A DNA stretch of 64,000 nucleotides from Pseudovibrio zosterae (GTDB lineage Bacteria > Pseudomonadota > Alphaproteobacteria > Rhizobiales > Stappiaceae): contig NZ_JAWXVZ010000007.1 of NCBI RefSeq assembly GCF_033843645.1, forward strand, positions 124,001 to 188,000, written 5' to 3'. This document shows positions 18,203 through 26,919 of the stretch, piece by piece (position 1 is the first letter of the stretch; every line of letters begins with the position of its first letter). The notes under the pieces were generated by a model, which saw only the letters and a list, made by a program, of their open reading frames with translations, was not told the origin of the DNA and made no database searches. Both the position numbers and the translations under genes were made by a program.

Positions 18203-18506
18203 TGCCAGGCGTTCTTTCCTAAATCTCCTATGGTAAGTTGAGGTCCTGCCGGGGCGCGGCACCCACCGGCATTCTTCCCCGTTGCTATTTATAACCATGC
18301 TATGTTTTCTCAAGGTCATTCCTCCCAGAGAAACGTGAGAATGGCGTCAAGAGTTATGCCCCTATAGGTTGCTTGAAGTAAATTAATGCAACCAAAAAGA
18401 GAAATGGCACGGCAACTCCCAGCGACTTTGCTGTCTCAGTTGCAGATTTATGTTTCCGTCTCTTTTTGGCTCGCTAGTCAACCAAGGAACCTTAGGTGAG
18501 GACTGA
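18203..18506. promoter_or_regulatory. Intergenic region before tail-collar genes
   Basis: About 300 bases with no gene. It must hold the promoter of the collar-protein unit. I find no clear operator. GGTGAGG lies just before ATG 18507. Confidence 0.4.
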
Positions 18507-19052
18507 ATGGGACAACCCTTTATCTCCCAGATATCTCTGTGGGGCTTGAACTTCGCGGTTGAGGACTGGGCGTTTTGCGACGGCCAGACACTTAATATTT
18601 CTCAGTATGCGGCTCTCTATTCTCTGCTGGGTACCAAGTATGGAGGCAACGGAACCTCCACCTTTTCGTTGCCAAACCTCAAAGGGCGCATAGCAACGGG
18701 CTTGGGCTACCCGGGGGAAGACCGTGGCACCATTGGCGGTACGGAAACCGTGACGCTTACTGAGGTCAGCATGCCGGCTCATACCCACCGAGGCACAGTG
18801 CTGACGGTGGCTGATGACCCGGGCACCAGCGGGCCCGCAACAGGCCTTGTGATGGCAAACCCTACCGTGACTCGCCCGGGGTCCAGCGTAGTTGGCAGTT
18901 CCTTCTCGGAGGACGGGAGCCTAGATGCTTCCTTCAGTGCAGGAAATCCGACGGAAAGCGTTGGTTCAAGTACACCGTTTTCCGTGCGCAGTCCGTTTCT
19001 TGCAGTGAATTACGAGATCGCGTTGGAAGGCGTCTATCCTTCTCGGGATTAG
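18507..19052 (+). CDS. Phage tail collar domain protein (microcystin-dependent family), copy 1
   Basis: 181 aa. The N-terminal half is a tail-collar module: FAVEDWAFCDGQTLNISQYAALYSLLGTKYGGNG then FSLPNLKGR, given here in two blocks of one run. The C-terminal half is a low-complexity Gly/Ser/Thr-rich arm ending in FLAVNYEIALEGVYPSRD, the conserved tail shared by all three copies. Members occur singly or in tandem in bacteria without phage genes, and are thought to be secreted or surface-attached although no classical signal peptide is present. GGTGAGG precedes ATG 18507. It is the first gene of a five-gene rightward unit, 47 bases before copy 2. Confidence 0.87.
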   Translation: MGQPFISQISLWGLNFAVEDWAFCDGQTLNISQYAALYSLLGTKYGGNGTSTFSLPNLKGRIATGLGYPGEDRGTIGGTETVTLTEVSMPAHTHRGTVLTVADDPGTSGPATGLVMANPTVTRPGSSVVGSSFSEDGSLDASFSAGNPTESVGSSTPFSVRSPFLAVNYEIALEGVYPSRD

Positions 19053-19098
19053 AAGCTTGTGTTCACCTGCCGTTTAAACAAGTTTTAAGGAGTAAGTC

Positions 19099-19659
19099 GT
19101 GGCGGAGCCATTTATCTCCCAGATTTCGGCGTTTGGCCTCGGGTTCACCATTGAGGGCTGGACCCAATGTCAAGGTCAGTTGCTGTCGGTTGGACAGAAC
19201 CAAGCGCTGTTTTCCCTCATCTTGAATATCTATGGCGGCGATGGCCGTGTGTCCATGGGCGTGCCGAACCTGGCAGGCCGGACGGTGTTGCACTCAGGTA
19301 CCGGTCCGGGCCTGTCCAACCGGAATCTGGGAGACCAACACGTCTCCAGAACCTGGGCGCTCAACCATCTTGAGATGCCCTCTCATGACCACCTCATTGC
19401 CCAAAAAGCCAAGCCGAGTTCTGGCGCTTCCCGTGATCCCGCTCCGGGCTTTGTCACTGCGATACCGGAAGGCTCATTTGGCGGTACCCCGGTAATCGCG
19501 GACTGGTATGCATCTGCCTCCAATCTGACAGACTTGTCTTCCTATGGCTCTCCGGCCACCAGTACCGAAGGTGCCAGTTCACCCATTTCGACTATGTCGC
19601 CATTTCAGGTGGTTAGCTACCAAATGGCTTTGCTTGGGACGTATCCACCGCGCTCCTAA
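19099..19659 (+). CDS. Phage tail collar domain protein, copy 2
   Basis: 186 aa, starting with GTG 19099 behind AAGGAG. It shares the architecture of its neighbours: EPFISQISAFGLGF, WTQCQGQLLSVGQNQALFSL, NIYGGDGR, then VPNLAGRTVLH, a Ser/Ala-rich arm and the tail MSPFQVVSYQMALLGTYPPRS. The central sequence has diverged strongly from copies 1 and 3, so the tandem set is old rather than a recent duplication. The protein may assemble with the other two into a mixed fibre or oligomer (inference). Confidence 0.85.
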   Translation: MAEPFISQISAFGLGFTIEGWTQCQGQLLSVGQNQALFSLILNIYGGDGRVSMGVPNLAGRTVLHSGTGPGLSNRNLGDQHVSRTWALNHLEMPSHDHLIAQKAKPSSGASRDPAPGFVTAIPEGSFGGTPVIADWYASASNLTDLSSYGSPATSTEGASSPISTMSPFQVVSYQMALLGTYPPRS

Positions 19660-19732
19660 ACGCCTCGACACTTTGCGTTTGTATTTAAAATTGAAAACAC
19701 CTTGACGGGTGTTTCTAAAATGGAGGCATGAA

Positions 19733-20272
19733 ATGTCACAGCCATTTATGTCGCAGATTTCGATCTTTCCGCTCGTCTTTGCTGTCCAGGACTGGGCCTA
19801 TTGTGACGGACAGATACTCTCAATCAGTCAGTACAATGCGCTCTTTTCGTTGCTTGGTACAACTTTTGGTGGAAATGGTCGCACGTCATTTGGCCTGCCG
19901 GAAATGCGGGGCCGCGTTGCTGTTCATCGGGACACCAACGGGCTTTATCCATGGGGCCTACGGTCAGGCAACGAGACGCAGACCCTTGATGTCAACAACC
20001 TGCCACCGCACACGCATGACAATGTGCGGTTCGCAGCTTCCACCTTGGTTGGGAGTGAAGTGCCATCAGACATGACCATTCTCTCGGTCCCGCAAGTCGG
20101 CGGTTTGGTTGGCGATGGTTTTGCGGTGCCCGACGGGAGTGAGGTTACGCTCGGCAATAGCGGCAGCCGAACGATAAAAAGCGGATCGGGCATCCCATTC
20201 TCGATCATGGACCCGTTCACCTGCATGAACTACGAGATCTCGCTCAAAGGGGTGTACCCCTCAAGAGCGTAG
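19733..20272 (+). CDS. Phage tail collar domain protein, copy 3
   Basis: 179 aa from ATG 19733, chosen because GGAGG lies six bases upstream and because the protein then begins MSQPFMSQISIF like its paralogues; a longer frame from 19709 has no ribosome site. The collar core reads WAYCDGQILSISQYNALFSL, LGTTFGGNGR and GLPEMRGRVAVH. The C-terminal arm ends MDPFTCMNYEISLKGVYPSRA. The closest match in the window is copy 1. It is followed after 35 bases by the acetyltransferase gene, so the two are probably co-transcribed. Confidence 0.87.
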   Translation: MSQPFMSQISIFPLVFAVQDWAYCDGQILSISQYNALFSLLGTTFGGNGRTSFGLPEMRGRVAVHRDTNGLYPWGLRSGNETQTLDVNNLPPHTHDNVRFAASTLVGSEVPSDMTILSVPQVGGLVGDGFAVPDGSEVTLGNSGSRTIKSGSGIPFSIMDPFTCMNYEISLKGVYPSRA

Positions 20273-20307
20273 CTTCTCCCGTTTTTCACCCAGAGTGGAG
20301 GTATGTG

Positions 20308-20892
20308 ATGACCGCTGTGAGCCCCCATGATGTGAGGATCAGGCCAGCCGGAGCCGGAGATGAGCCGTTCTTGAAGCGTGTGCACGCCGCGGAACGGCAT
20401 TGGGAGTTCGCGCCCCTTCTCAATGCAGGGGACGAGGAGAACTACCACAAGGTGCTGGCGCAGCAGTATAACGCCCATCATGAGGTCTATTTCAACAGCT
20501 ACACTGTTGCAAAGTATGGGATCATTTTGCTGTGCGGGACGCCGATCGGCCGACTCTATCTGGATGAGCGGGAGGGTGAGTTCCGGGTTCTGGACATCGC
20601 CTTGCTGCCACACTACCGGGGGCGCGGGATCGGTTCGATTATCATGCATGGGATTTGTGCAACTGCTGCACGCATGCGTTTGCCCGTGACCTTGCATGTG
20701 CACTGCCTCAACGCAGCGGCCTATCGGTTCTACTGGCGGCTTGGGTTTGAGCCGGTGAGTTCGAACCAACGGCACACGCTGATGCGGTGGTTTCACCCAA
20801 GCTATGAGCAGTTTGCCAGTGGGCACTTTGTGCCGCCGGACGTGACCGTCCGGCGTCTGCAGCACGAAAACGCGGGGTCGGGTGCAGCCTGA
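20308..20892 (+). CDS. GNAT-family N-acetyltransferase
   Basis: 194 aa. TGGAGG is six bases before ATG 20308. Typical GNAT elements are visible: an N-terminal RIRPAGAGDEPFLKRVHAA strand-helix (shown from the codons at about 20335), the acetyl-CoA pyrophosphate loop ALLPHYRGRGIGS, and the late HVHCLNAAAYRFYWRLGF helix-strand. It lies between the collar genes and the DUF6916-like gene, an association I recall from other genomes, where it may acetylate a partner protein or a sugar. The substrate is unknown. Fold assignment is firm. Confidence 0.87.
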   Translation: MTAVSPHDVRIRPAGAGDEPFLKRVHAAERHWEFAPLLNAGDEENYHKVLAQQYNAHHEVYFNSYTVAKYGIILLCGTPIGRLYLDEREGEFRVLDIALLPHYRGRGIGSIIMHGICATAARMRLPVTLHVHCLNAAAYRFYWRLGFEPVSSNQRHTLMRWFHPSYEQFASGHFVPPDVTVRRLQHENAGSGAA

Positions 20893-20975
20893 CCGCGGTG
20901 ACTTCTCTGAAAATGCCTTGGCACCGTGAAAGCACTTGGGCTGAGGCGTGTATGCATCATCAAATGGAGGTAGTT

Positions 20976-21260
20976 ATGAAAGCCATCAAGGATTTGGAAC
21001 ACACTGACTTTACTGGTTTGGTTGGCGAGGAGTTTGCAATCGGGCATTACAAAGCCAAGCTCACCTCCGTCTCTCTGGGGCCTGATACGCCTTCCGAGTT
21101 CCGCGAGCAGTTCTCGTTGATCTTTGAATGCCCGGATAATTTTGTCGGTGACCACGACACGCTGGCGATCTCCCACGATACCATCGGAGCGCATTCTGTC
21201 TTCATCTCCAAAGTGATGGGGAGCAATAAAACACCGAACCTTCAGGTGGTGTTTAGCTGA
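20976..21260 (+). CDS. Small DUF6916-like protein of the collar-protein unit
   Basis: 94 aa. ATG 20976 was chosen because GGAGG lies five bases upstream; a longer frame starts at 20898 but has no ribosome site. The sequence has DFTGLVGEEFAI near the start and EFREQFSLIFECPDN in the middle, matching the pattern I associate with DUF6916 proteins that accompany tail-collar genes. It is a compact beta-rich protein with no signal peptide. An intrinsic terminator follows at 21296, so this closes the unit. Function is unknown; a chaperone or assembly partner for the collar proteins is one possibility. Confidence 0.7.
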   Translation: MKAIKDLEHTDFTGLVGEEFAIGHYKAKLTSVSLGPDTPSEFREQFSLIFECPDNFVGDHDTLAISHDTIGAHSVFISKVMGSNKTPNLQVVFS

Positions 21261-21295
21261 TTGATCTCATTGGAGATCACAACCTGAAAGCAAAG

Positions 21296-21324
21296 CTGGC
21301 GGCATCTGTGTGCCGCCAGTTTTT
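21296..21324 (+). terminator. Intrinsic terminator of the collar-protein unit
   Basis: A perfect 9-bp stem (CTGGCGGCA / TGCCGCCAG) with a 6-base loop runs directly into TTTTT (21320-21324). This is a textbook rho-independent terminator 36 bases after the DUF6916-like stop. Confidence 0.9.
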
Positions 21325-21436
21325 CGTTTCATCCGACCCTGGCCGGTTAAAGCTCAGGGAGCCTTGGCCGCTTCGCTCTGATGGATCTGACCTTTTAAAG
21401 ATCGAACCTGATTGTTGAGCGCGGCACGACCCAGCC

Positions 21437-22423
21437 CTAGCCCGGAAAGTGGCAGGCCGTGAAGTGGTCCGCGTCATTCTCCGCGCTGGCTAGAGCCGGG
21501 GCGGATTGGGCACAAGCGTCCTGAGCAATGGGGCATCTGGTGCGGAAAACGCAACCGGATGGTGGATTGAGCGGACTTGGCAGATCCCCTTCGAGCAGCA
21601 TGTGCTTCTTGGCCCGTTCGATTGCAGGATCCGGGATCGGAACGGCCGAGATCAGCGCCTTGGTGTAAGGATGGCGCGGCGCGGAGTAGAGTGCCGCGCG
21701 GTTGGCGATTTCCATCACCTTGCCCAGGTAAAGCACCATCACCCGATCTGAAATGTGTTGGACCACGGACAAGTCATGGGCGATGAAGATCATGGACAGG
21801 CCCATCTCCTGCTGGATGTCCTTGAGGAGATTGACCACTTGCGCCTGAATGGACACATCCAGCGCGGAGACCGGCTCATCACAAATCAAGAGCTTCGGCT
21901 CCACAATCAGCGCCCGTGCGATGCCGATGCGCTGGCACTGACCGCCGGAGAACTCATGGGGGTAGCGGTTGATCTGGTTTGGCAGCAGGCTGACCCGCTC
22001 CATCATGGCGCGCACCCGTGCCTTTACCTCCGCAGCTAACAGGTGCGGCTGATGGGTCTTCAGCGGCTCTGCGATGATTTCGCCAACGGTCATGCGCGGA
22101 TTAAGCGAGGCCAGTGGATCTTGAAAGATCATCTGGATTTGAGAGCGGTAGGGCTGCATCCGCTTGGGGCTGAGAGACAAAAGATCTGTCGTGCCATCGA
22201 AGGTGACACTGCCTTCTGCTTCAACCATCTGGATCAACGCGCGGGCCAGCGTGCTCTTGCCGCAACCGGACTCGCCCACAATGCCGAGGGTTTCTCCGGG
22301 GCGCAGCGTGAAGGACACCCCATTGACCGCTTTCACAACCCGTTGAGGCGACCAAGGCAGCGCGTTTTCTCGGCCTGCGGAGAAAGTAACGCGCAGGTTC
22401 TCTACATCAAGAAGCGGGGTCAT
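21437..22423 (-). CDS. oppF: Oligopeptide ABC transporter ATP-binding protein, OppF type
   Basis: 328 aa, cytoplasmic ATPase of a peptide importer. Walker A is GESGCGKST, the signature loop FSGGQCQR, and Walker B LLICDEPVSALD. The C-terminal oligopeptide-transporter extension has RHPYTKALISAVP and the cysteine set CVFRTRCPIAQDAC, which in this family can bind an Fe-S cluster. The ATG start overlaps the oppD-type stop by 4 bases. It is the last gene of a five-gene leftward operon. OppF is assigned over OppD by position and by the longer linker before Walker A. Confidence 0.9.
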   Translation of the reverse strand: MTPLLDVENLRVTFSAGRENALPWSPQRVVKAVNGVSFTLRPGETLGIVGESGCGKSTLARALIQMVEAEGSVTFDGTTDLLSLSPKRMQPYRSQIQMIFQDPLASLNPRMTVGEIIAEPLKTHQPHLLAAEVKARVRAMMERVSLLPNQINRYPHEFSGGQCQRIGIARALIVEPKLLICDEPVSALDVSIQAQVVNLLKDIQQEMGLSMIFIAHDLSVVQHISDRVMVLYLGKVMEIANRAALYSAPRHPYTKALISAVPIPDPAIERAKKHMLLEGDLPSPLNPPSGCVFRTRCPIAQDACAQSAPALASAENDADHFTACHFPG

Positions 22424-23391
22424 GAGGCAAGCTCCAGAACTGGGCGTGTACAGGCCCGCAGTCGACCTTCAGCAAAAGCCTCCAGAGCAGGCCGTGTGGT
22501 TTCGCAGAGCGGCTGAACTTCGCTGCAGCGCGGAGCGAAAGGGCATCCCGCCGGTTGGCTGAGCAAGTTGGGCGGGCTGCCCGGGATGGTCTTCAGGGTT
22601 GGGGAGAGCTGGTCAACGCGCGGAATGGCCTGCAGCAGACCGCGGGTGTAAGGGTGGGACGGATTGTCAAACATGGCGTCAACAGGGCCCTGCTCCATCA
22701 CCCGGCCGCCATACATGACCAGTACTTCATCGCAGAAACCAGCGACAACGCCCAGATCATGGGTGATCAGGATCACCGCCATGCCGAACTCGCGGCGCAG
22801 CTCGCCAAACAAGTCCATGATCTGTGCCTGCACGGTAACGTCCAAGGCAGTTGTTGGCTCATCTGCGATCAGCAGCTTGGGCTTGCACAGCAATGACATG
22901 GCGATCATGACGCGCTGGCGCATTCCACCGGAGAACTCATGCGGGTAGTAGTGCAACCGCGCTTTGGCATCTGGAATGTGCACCGCGTCCAGCATCTCAA
23001 CGGATTGGCGCAGAGCGTCCTTCTTGGAAAGGCCCTTGTGGTGGATCAGGACTTCAGCCATCTGATCGCTCACCCGCATGAACGGATTGAGCGATGTCAT
23101 GGGGTCTTGAAACACCATCGATATGCCCGTGGAGCGCACTTGGTTCAGGGTCTTCAACGGGGCGTTCAGCAGCTCGGCGCCGTCAAACCGCACGGAGCCT
23201 GTTGCCTTGCCGTTTCGTGCCAAGAGCCCGAGTGCGGCAAATGCCGTCTGACTTTTGCCGGACCCGCTTTCGCCAACGATTGCAAGAGACCGGCCCTTGT
23301 CGATGGACAGGCTGAGGTCGCTGACGGCGTTGACAGTTCCCTCATCGGTGTTGAAGGCCACACTCAGATTGTTGATCTCGAACATGGGCAT
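22420..23391 (-). CDS. oppD: Oligopeptide ABC transporter ATP-binding protein, OppD type
   Basis: 323 aa. The nucleotide-binding motifs are GESGSGKSQ (Walker A), SGGMRQRVMIA (signature) and LLIADEPTTALD (Walker B). The oligo_HPY tail reads HPYTRGLLQAIPRVD with CPFAPRCSEVQPLC. It pairs with the downstream ATPase to energise the two permeases. One base separates it from the oppC stop, and it overlaps the next gene by 4 bases, so translation is coupled through the whole operon. Confidence 0.9.
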   Translation of the reverse strand: MPMFEINNLSVAFNTDEGTVNAVSDLSLSIDKGRSLAIVGESGSGKSQTAFAALGLLARNGKATGSVRFDGAELLNAPLKTLNQVRSTGISMVFQDPMTSLNPFMRVSDQMAEVLIHHKGLSKKDALRQSVEMLDAVHIPDAKARLHYYPHEFSGGMRQRVMIAMSLLCKPKLLIADEPTTALDVTVQAQIMDLFGELRREFGMAVILITHDLGVVAGFCDEVLVMYGGRVMEQGPVDAMFDNPSHPYTRGLLQAIPRVDQLSPTLKTIPGSPPNLLSQPAGCPFAPRCSEVQPLCETTRPALEAFAEGRLRACTRPVLELAS

Positions 23392-23392
23392 T

Positions 23393-24319
23393 CTATCGAT
23401 CCTTCGGGTCTAGTGCATCGCGCAGACCGTCGCCGACAAAATAGAAGGCGAAGATGGTGACGACGAAGAAGAACAATGGAAAGGCCAGCTGCCACAAGGT
23501 GCCAAACTTCATGGTGCGGGCGCCTTCAGAGATCAGAGCGCCCCAAGAGGTATCCGGTTCCTGAACTCCCAGCCCGAGGAAGGAGATGAAACTTTCCGCC
23601 ATGATCATGGATGGGATCAGAAGGGTGGCATAGACCACCACAACGCCAAGCAGGTTCGGGACGATGTGGCGCAAAATGATCTTCGCGCTTGAGACACCAC
23701 TGGCGCGGGCGGCCTCAATGAACTCCTTGTGCTTGAGGGACAAGGTTTGTCCGCGCACGATGCGCGACATGTCCAGCCATGACAAAAGGCCAATGCCGAT
23801 GAACAGCAAGGAAATGGAGCGGCCGAAGGCCGTCAGCATGATGATCAGCACGAACATGTAGGGAATGGCCATGAGCACATCGACAATGCGCATCATGAAA
23901 TTGTCGAGAGCGCCGCCCACATAGCCGGAAATCGCGCCGTAGAGCGTGCCAACAACGACTGCAACGCCTGCGCCCAGAATGCCCACCATGAGGGAGATCT
24001 GGGTGCCCTGCACTGTTCGGGCGTAAAGGTCTCTGCCTAGGTCATCCGTGCCGAAGTAATGGCCGGATGCCAGCGAGGGGTAACCCAGTTCCGCCACCTG
24101 TCCAATCACCATGAAGTCAATGTCTTCATTGTTGAAGGAGGTGAACTGCGCGCCAAAGGCAGCGAACAAGGCCACCAGAACAAGCACAACAAGAGCTGTC
24201 ATGGCCGCCTTGTTGCGCAAGAAACGACGACGGGCATCCGCCCATGGCGACCGGCCCCGCACATCTTGCTCCGCCATGCGGGTCGCCATTTCTTCAATCT
24301 TACCTGTATCAGTCAGCAT
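23393..24319 (-). CDS. oppC: Oligopeptide ABC transporter permease, OppC type
   Basis: 308 aa. The N-terminal cytoplasmic segment contains RGRSPWADARRRFLRNKAA, the usual OppC_N sequence, followed by one membrane span, a periplasmic loop (FGTDDLGRDLYARTVQGT) and five more spans. The EAA loop that docks the ATPase is EFIEAARASGVSSAKIILRH. It forms the channel together with the OppB-type protein. It lies 4 bases after the oppB stop. Confidence 0.9.
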   Translation of the reverse strand: MLTDTGKIEEMATRMAEQDVRGRSPWADARRRFLRNKAAMTALVVLVLVALFAAFGAQFTSFNNEDIDFMVIGQVAELGYPSLASGHYFGTDDLGRDLYARTVQGTQISLMVGILGAGVAVVVGTLYGAISGYVGGALDNFMMRIVDVLMAIPYMFVLIIMLTAFGRSISLLFIGIGLLSWLDMSRIVRGQTLSLKHKEFIEAARASGVSSAKIILRHIVPNLLGVVVVYATLLIPSMIMAESFISFLGLGVQEPDTSWGALISEGARTMKFGTLWQLAFPLFFFVVTIFAFYFVGDGLRDALDPKDR

Positions 24320-24323
24320 GGTG

Positions 24324-25247
24324 TCAGTGCCGTATTCTTGGGTCGATCCACGCGTAGAGCAGATCGACGATCAGGCTGAAAAGAATGGTGAGAGCGCCAA
24401 CCAGAATGGTGACCCCCATCATGAGCGAGTAGTCACGGTTCAAAGCTGCGTTGACAAAGGCCAGACCGATCCCGCCGGTCGAGAAGTACATGTCGATCAC
24501 GACCGAACCTGTGACCATGGCCACGAAGGTGGGGCCGAGGTAGGACACGACTGGAAGCATCGCGGGTTTCAGCGCATGGTTGAGGATGATGCGGCGAGCT
24601 GGCATCCCCTTGGCGCGTGCCGTGCGGATATGGTTCGAGGTGAGAACCTCCAGCATGGAGGACCGCGTCAAGCGGGCAATGGAGGCCATGTAGCTGGTCG
24701 ACAGTGCAATTACCGGCATGACGAGATATTGCCACTGTCCGCCCTCCCAGCCGCCGCCGGGCAGCCAACCCAGCATCAACGTGAAGATCAGCACCAGAAT
24801 GGGCGCCATCACGAAGTTTGGCAGGACTTGCGCCCCAATGCTGATGCCAACCGTGATGTAGTCGAGCCAGCTGTTCTGGTAGATGGCGGCGCAGGCCCCA
24901 AGTGTCACGCCGACGACAACGGCGACCACGAAGGACAGAACGCCGTAGGTCAGTGTGATCGGGAAACCGTTGGCGATGATCGCGTTGACGGTCCGGTCCT
25001 TGTAGACGAAGGATGGCCCGAAATCGAAATGAAAAACAACGTTCTTGATGTACTGCAGCAACTGGACATAGAGCGGTTGGTCCAGACCGTACTTGGCCTC
25101 AAGGTTGGCCAGAATCTCGGGCGGAATGGCGCGTTCCTGAGTGAACGGGCTTCCGGGGGCAAGGTGCATCAAAAGAAACGAAAACACGATCAACACCAAC
25201 AGGGTTGGGATCGCGATCATGATGCGCCGGGCAATGTAACTTAGCAT
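24324..25247 (-). CDS. oppB: Oligopeptide ABC transporter permease, OppB type
   Basis: 307 aa. ATG 25247 was chosen: the protein then begins MLSYIARRIMIAIPTLLVLI, the normal OppB start and first membrane span, whereas an upstream in-frame start would add 12 unrelated residues. The EAA loop is IRTARAKGMPARRIILNHAL. Six spans are expected. A hairpin (25275-25299) separates it from the binding-protein gene upstream, probably setting a lower expression level for the membrane genes. Confidence 0.9.
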   Translation of the reverse strand: MLSYIARRIMIAIPTLLVLIVFSFLLMHLAPGSPFTQERAIPPEILANLEAKYGLDQPLYVQLLQYIKNVVFHFDFGPSFVYKDRTVNAIIANGFPITLTYGVLSFVVAVVVGVTLGACAAIYQNSWLDYITVGISIGAQVLPNFVMAPILVLIFTLMLGWLPGGGWEGGQWQYLVMPVIALSTSYMASIARLTRSSMLEVLTSNHIRTARAKGMPARRIILNHALKPAMLPVVSYLGPTFVAMVTGSVVIDMYFSTGGIGLAFVNAALNRDYSLMMGVTILVGALTILFSLIVDLLYAWIDPRIRH

Positions 25248-25274
25248 GGCATTCTCGTGTTGGCTGAAGGGATG

Positions 25275-25299
25275 GGGTGCCACTTGAACCGTGGCACCC
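25275..25299 (-). promoter_or_regulatory. Intercistronic hairpin after oppA
   Basis: GGGTGCCAC and GTGGCACCC form a 9-bp stem around seven bases, between the oppA stop and oppB start, with no T-run on the minus strand. Such hairpins behind binding-protein genes usually protect the upstream message so that the binding protein is made in excess. Confidence 0.65.
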
Positions 25300-25308
25300 T
25301 GCTCATAG

Positions 25309-26919
25309 TCAGTCTTTCACGAGATAGAGGTCGCGCGAGTACCAGGTGCGCATCACGTTCTCAAGCGGCCAACCACGCAGGTTTGGCTTGAACATGTTCA
25401 CGTTGGTGTAGTGGTACATCGGGATGAATGGCATCTCTTCTGCCAGAATTGCCTCAGCTTGCGTGTAAAGCTCGCTTGGGTCAGCAATGGTCTTGGATTC
25501 CGCCATCAGCGCATCGTAGTCGGCATTGTTGAAGCCGGCATTGTTGTGCCCGGAATATGAAGTCAGCAGGTCGAGGTAGGTTGACGCCTCATTGTAGTCG
25601 CCGCACCAGGCATAGCGAGCGACCTCATAGTTCTTGTCCTGCATGTTCTCCGTGTGCACTTTCCATTCAGTGTTTTCGAGAACAGCCGTTACCCCAATCG
25701 CTTTCCAGAACTGGCTCACAGCGATGGCGATCTTCTTGTGACCTTCACTGGTGTTGTAGGAGATCTTGAGCTCAAGAGGATTTTGCGGGCCATAACCAGC
25801 CTCTGCCAGCAGTTCCTTGGCTTTGGCAACACGCTCCTGCTGGGTCCAAGAGGCGAATGGAATGTCTGGCGTCGTGAAGTTGGCCGTCGCGGTGTGGGTC
25901 AGGTTGTATGCTGCCGTTTGGCCACCTTGCATGATGCGGTCTACAATAACGTCGCGGTTGACGGCGTAGGAAAGCGCCTTGCGGACCCGAACATCTTTAA
26001 GGGCTTCCGGCCCTTTGTCGCTCATGTTGAGCCAGTAGAAGTATGAACAGGAGTAAGGAACAGCGGTGGCTTGATCGGGATACTGTTCTTTCAGGCGCGG
26101 ATACTGACCTGTCGGGACTTCGGTCTTGTGCAGCTCGCCTGCAAGGTAGCGCGTCAAAGCCTGCGCCTCGTCGTTGATGATGAGGGCAACCGACTTGTCG
26201 AGAATGGTTTCCTCATTGTTCCAGTAGTTCACGTTACGCTCGCGAACCAGCTTTTCGCCCGGGGCGTATTCGGTGAGGACATAGGCGCCGTTGCTGACCA
26301 TGTTGCCGGGTTTGGTCCAATTCTGACCGTGCTCTTCGATGGCCCATTGGGGCGACGGGAACGTGGAGCTGTGAACGGTCATTGCAGGGAAGTAGGGCAA
26401 TGGGTTGATCAGCTTGACTTCAAATGTCTTGTCGTCGATAGCCTTGACGCCGAGCTCTGACGGGTCAGCTTCGCCTTTGACAACGGCAGAGGCGTTCTCA
26501 ATTCCCATCAGCTCCATATACCAGGCGTATTCAGAGGCCGTTTCCGGGTCCGCCAGTCGCTGCCAGGCATAAACGAAATCACCCGCTGTCACCGGCTTGC
26601 CGTCGGACCACAGGGCGTCCCGCAGATGGAAGGTGTAGGTCTTGCCGTCGTCGCTGACTGTATAGCTCTCGGCAACGCCCGGCTCCAGACTACCGTCAGC
26701 CTTTTCGTTCATCAGGCCTTCGAACAGGTCACGCATGACTTCCGAACCGCTGACATCGGAGTTGAGCTGTGGGTCAAGCGTCTTGAAATCATCCAGAATG
26801 CGGTAGATGAATGTCTGGTCCGCTGCCAGCTCCTCACCATTGATAACGCGAGTTTCTGCCAGTGCCGGAAAAGCAATGAATGCACTCAATGCAGTCGCAA
26901 TAAGCCAGTTCTTTTTCAA
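25309..26919 (-). CDS. oppA: Peptide ABC transporter periplasmic binding protein (SBP_bac_5)
   Basis: 536 aa, close to E. coli OppA length. I chose TTG 26919, which has AGGAGAG just upstream and yields a signal peptide (KKNWLIATALSAFIAFPALA, cut after ALA). The mature protein has the family features FEGLMNEKADGSLEPGVAES, YTFHLRDALWSDGKPVTAGD, RKALSYAVNRD and a C-terminal ENVMRTWYSRDLYL, closest in style to OppA/MppA binding proteins. It captures oligopeptides for the permeases downstream and is the first gene of the operon, whose promoter lies in 26920-27290. Confidence 0.9.
   Translation of the reverse strand: MKKNWLIATALSAFIAFPALAETRVINGEELAADQTFIYRILDDFKTLDPQLNSDVSGSEVMRDLFEGLMNEKADGSLEPGVAESYTVSDDGKTYTFHLRDALWSDGKPVTAGDFVYAWQRLADPETASEYAWYMELMGIENASAVVKGEADPSELGVKAIDDKTFEVKLINPLPYFPAMTVHSSTFPSPQWAIEEHGQNWTKPGNMVSNGAYVLTEYAPGEKLVRERNVNYWNNEETILDKSVALIINDEAQALTRYLAGELHKTEVPTGQYPRLKEQYPDQATAVPYSCSYFYWLNMSDKGPEALKDVRVRKALSYAVNRDVIVDRIMQGGQTAAYNLTHTATANFTTPDIPFASWTQQERVAKAKELLAEAGYGPQNPLELKISYNTSEGHKKIAIAVSQFWKAIGVTAVLENTEWKVHTENMQDKNYEVARYAWCGDYNEASTYLDLLTSYSGHNNAGFNNADYDALMAESKTIADPSELYTQAEAILAEEMPFIPMYHYTNVNMFKPNLRGWPLENVMRTWYSRDLYLVKD

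Noticed and set aside
18507..20272. Tail-collar genes as part of a prophage
   Set aside because: No structural, packaging, lysis or integration genes are near; the family is known outside phages.
24111..25244. A long rightward open frame (377 codons) opposite the oppB/oppC region
   Set aside because: It is antisense to clearly coding permease genes, is rich in His/Gly/Arg repeats typical of a shadow frame and has no ribosome site.
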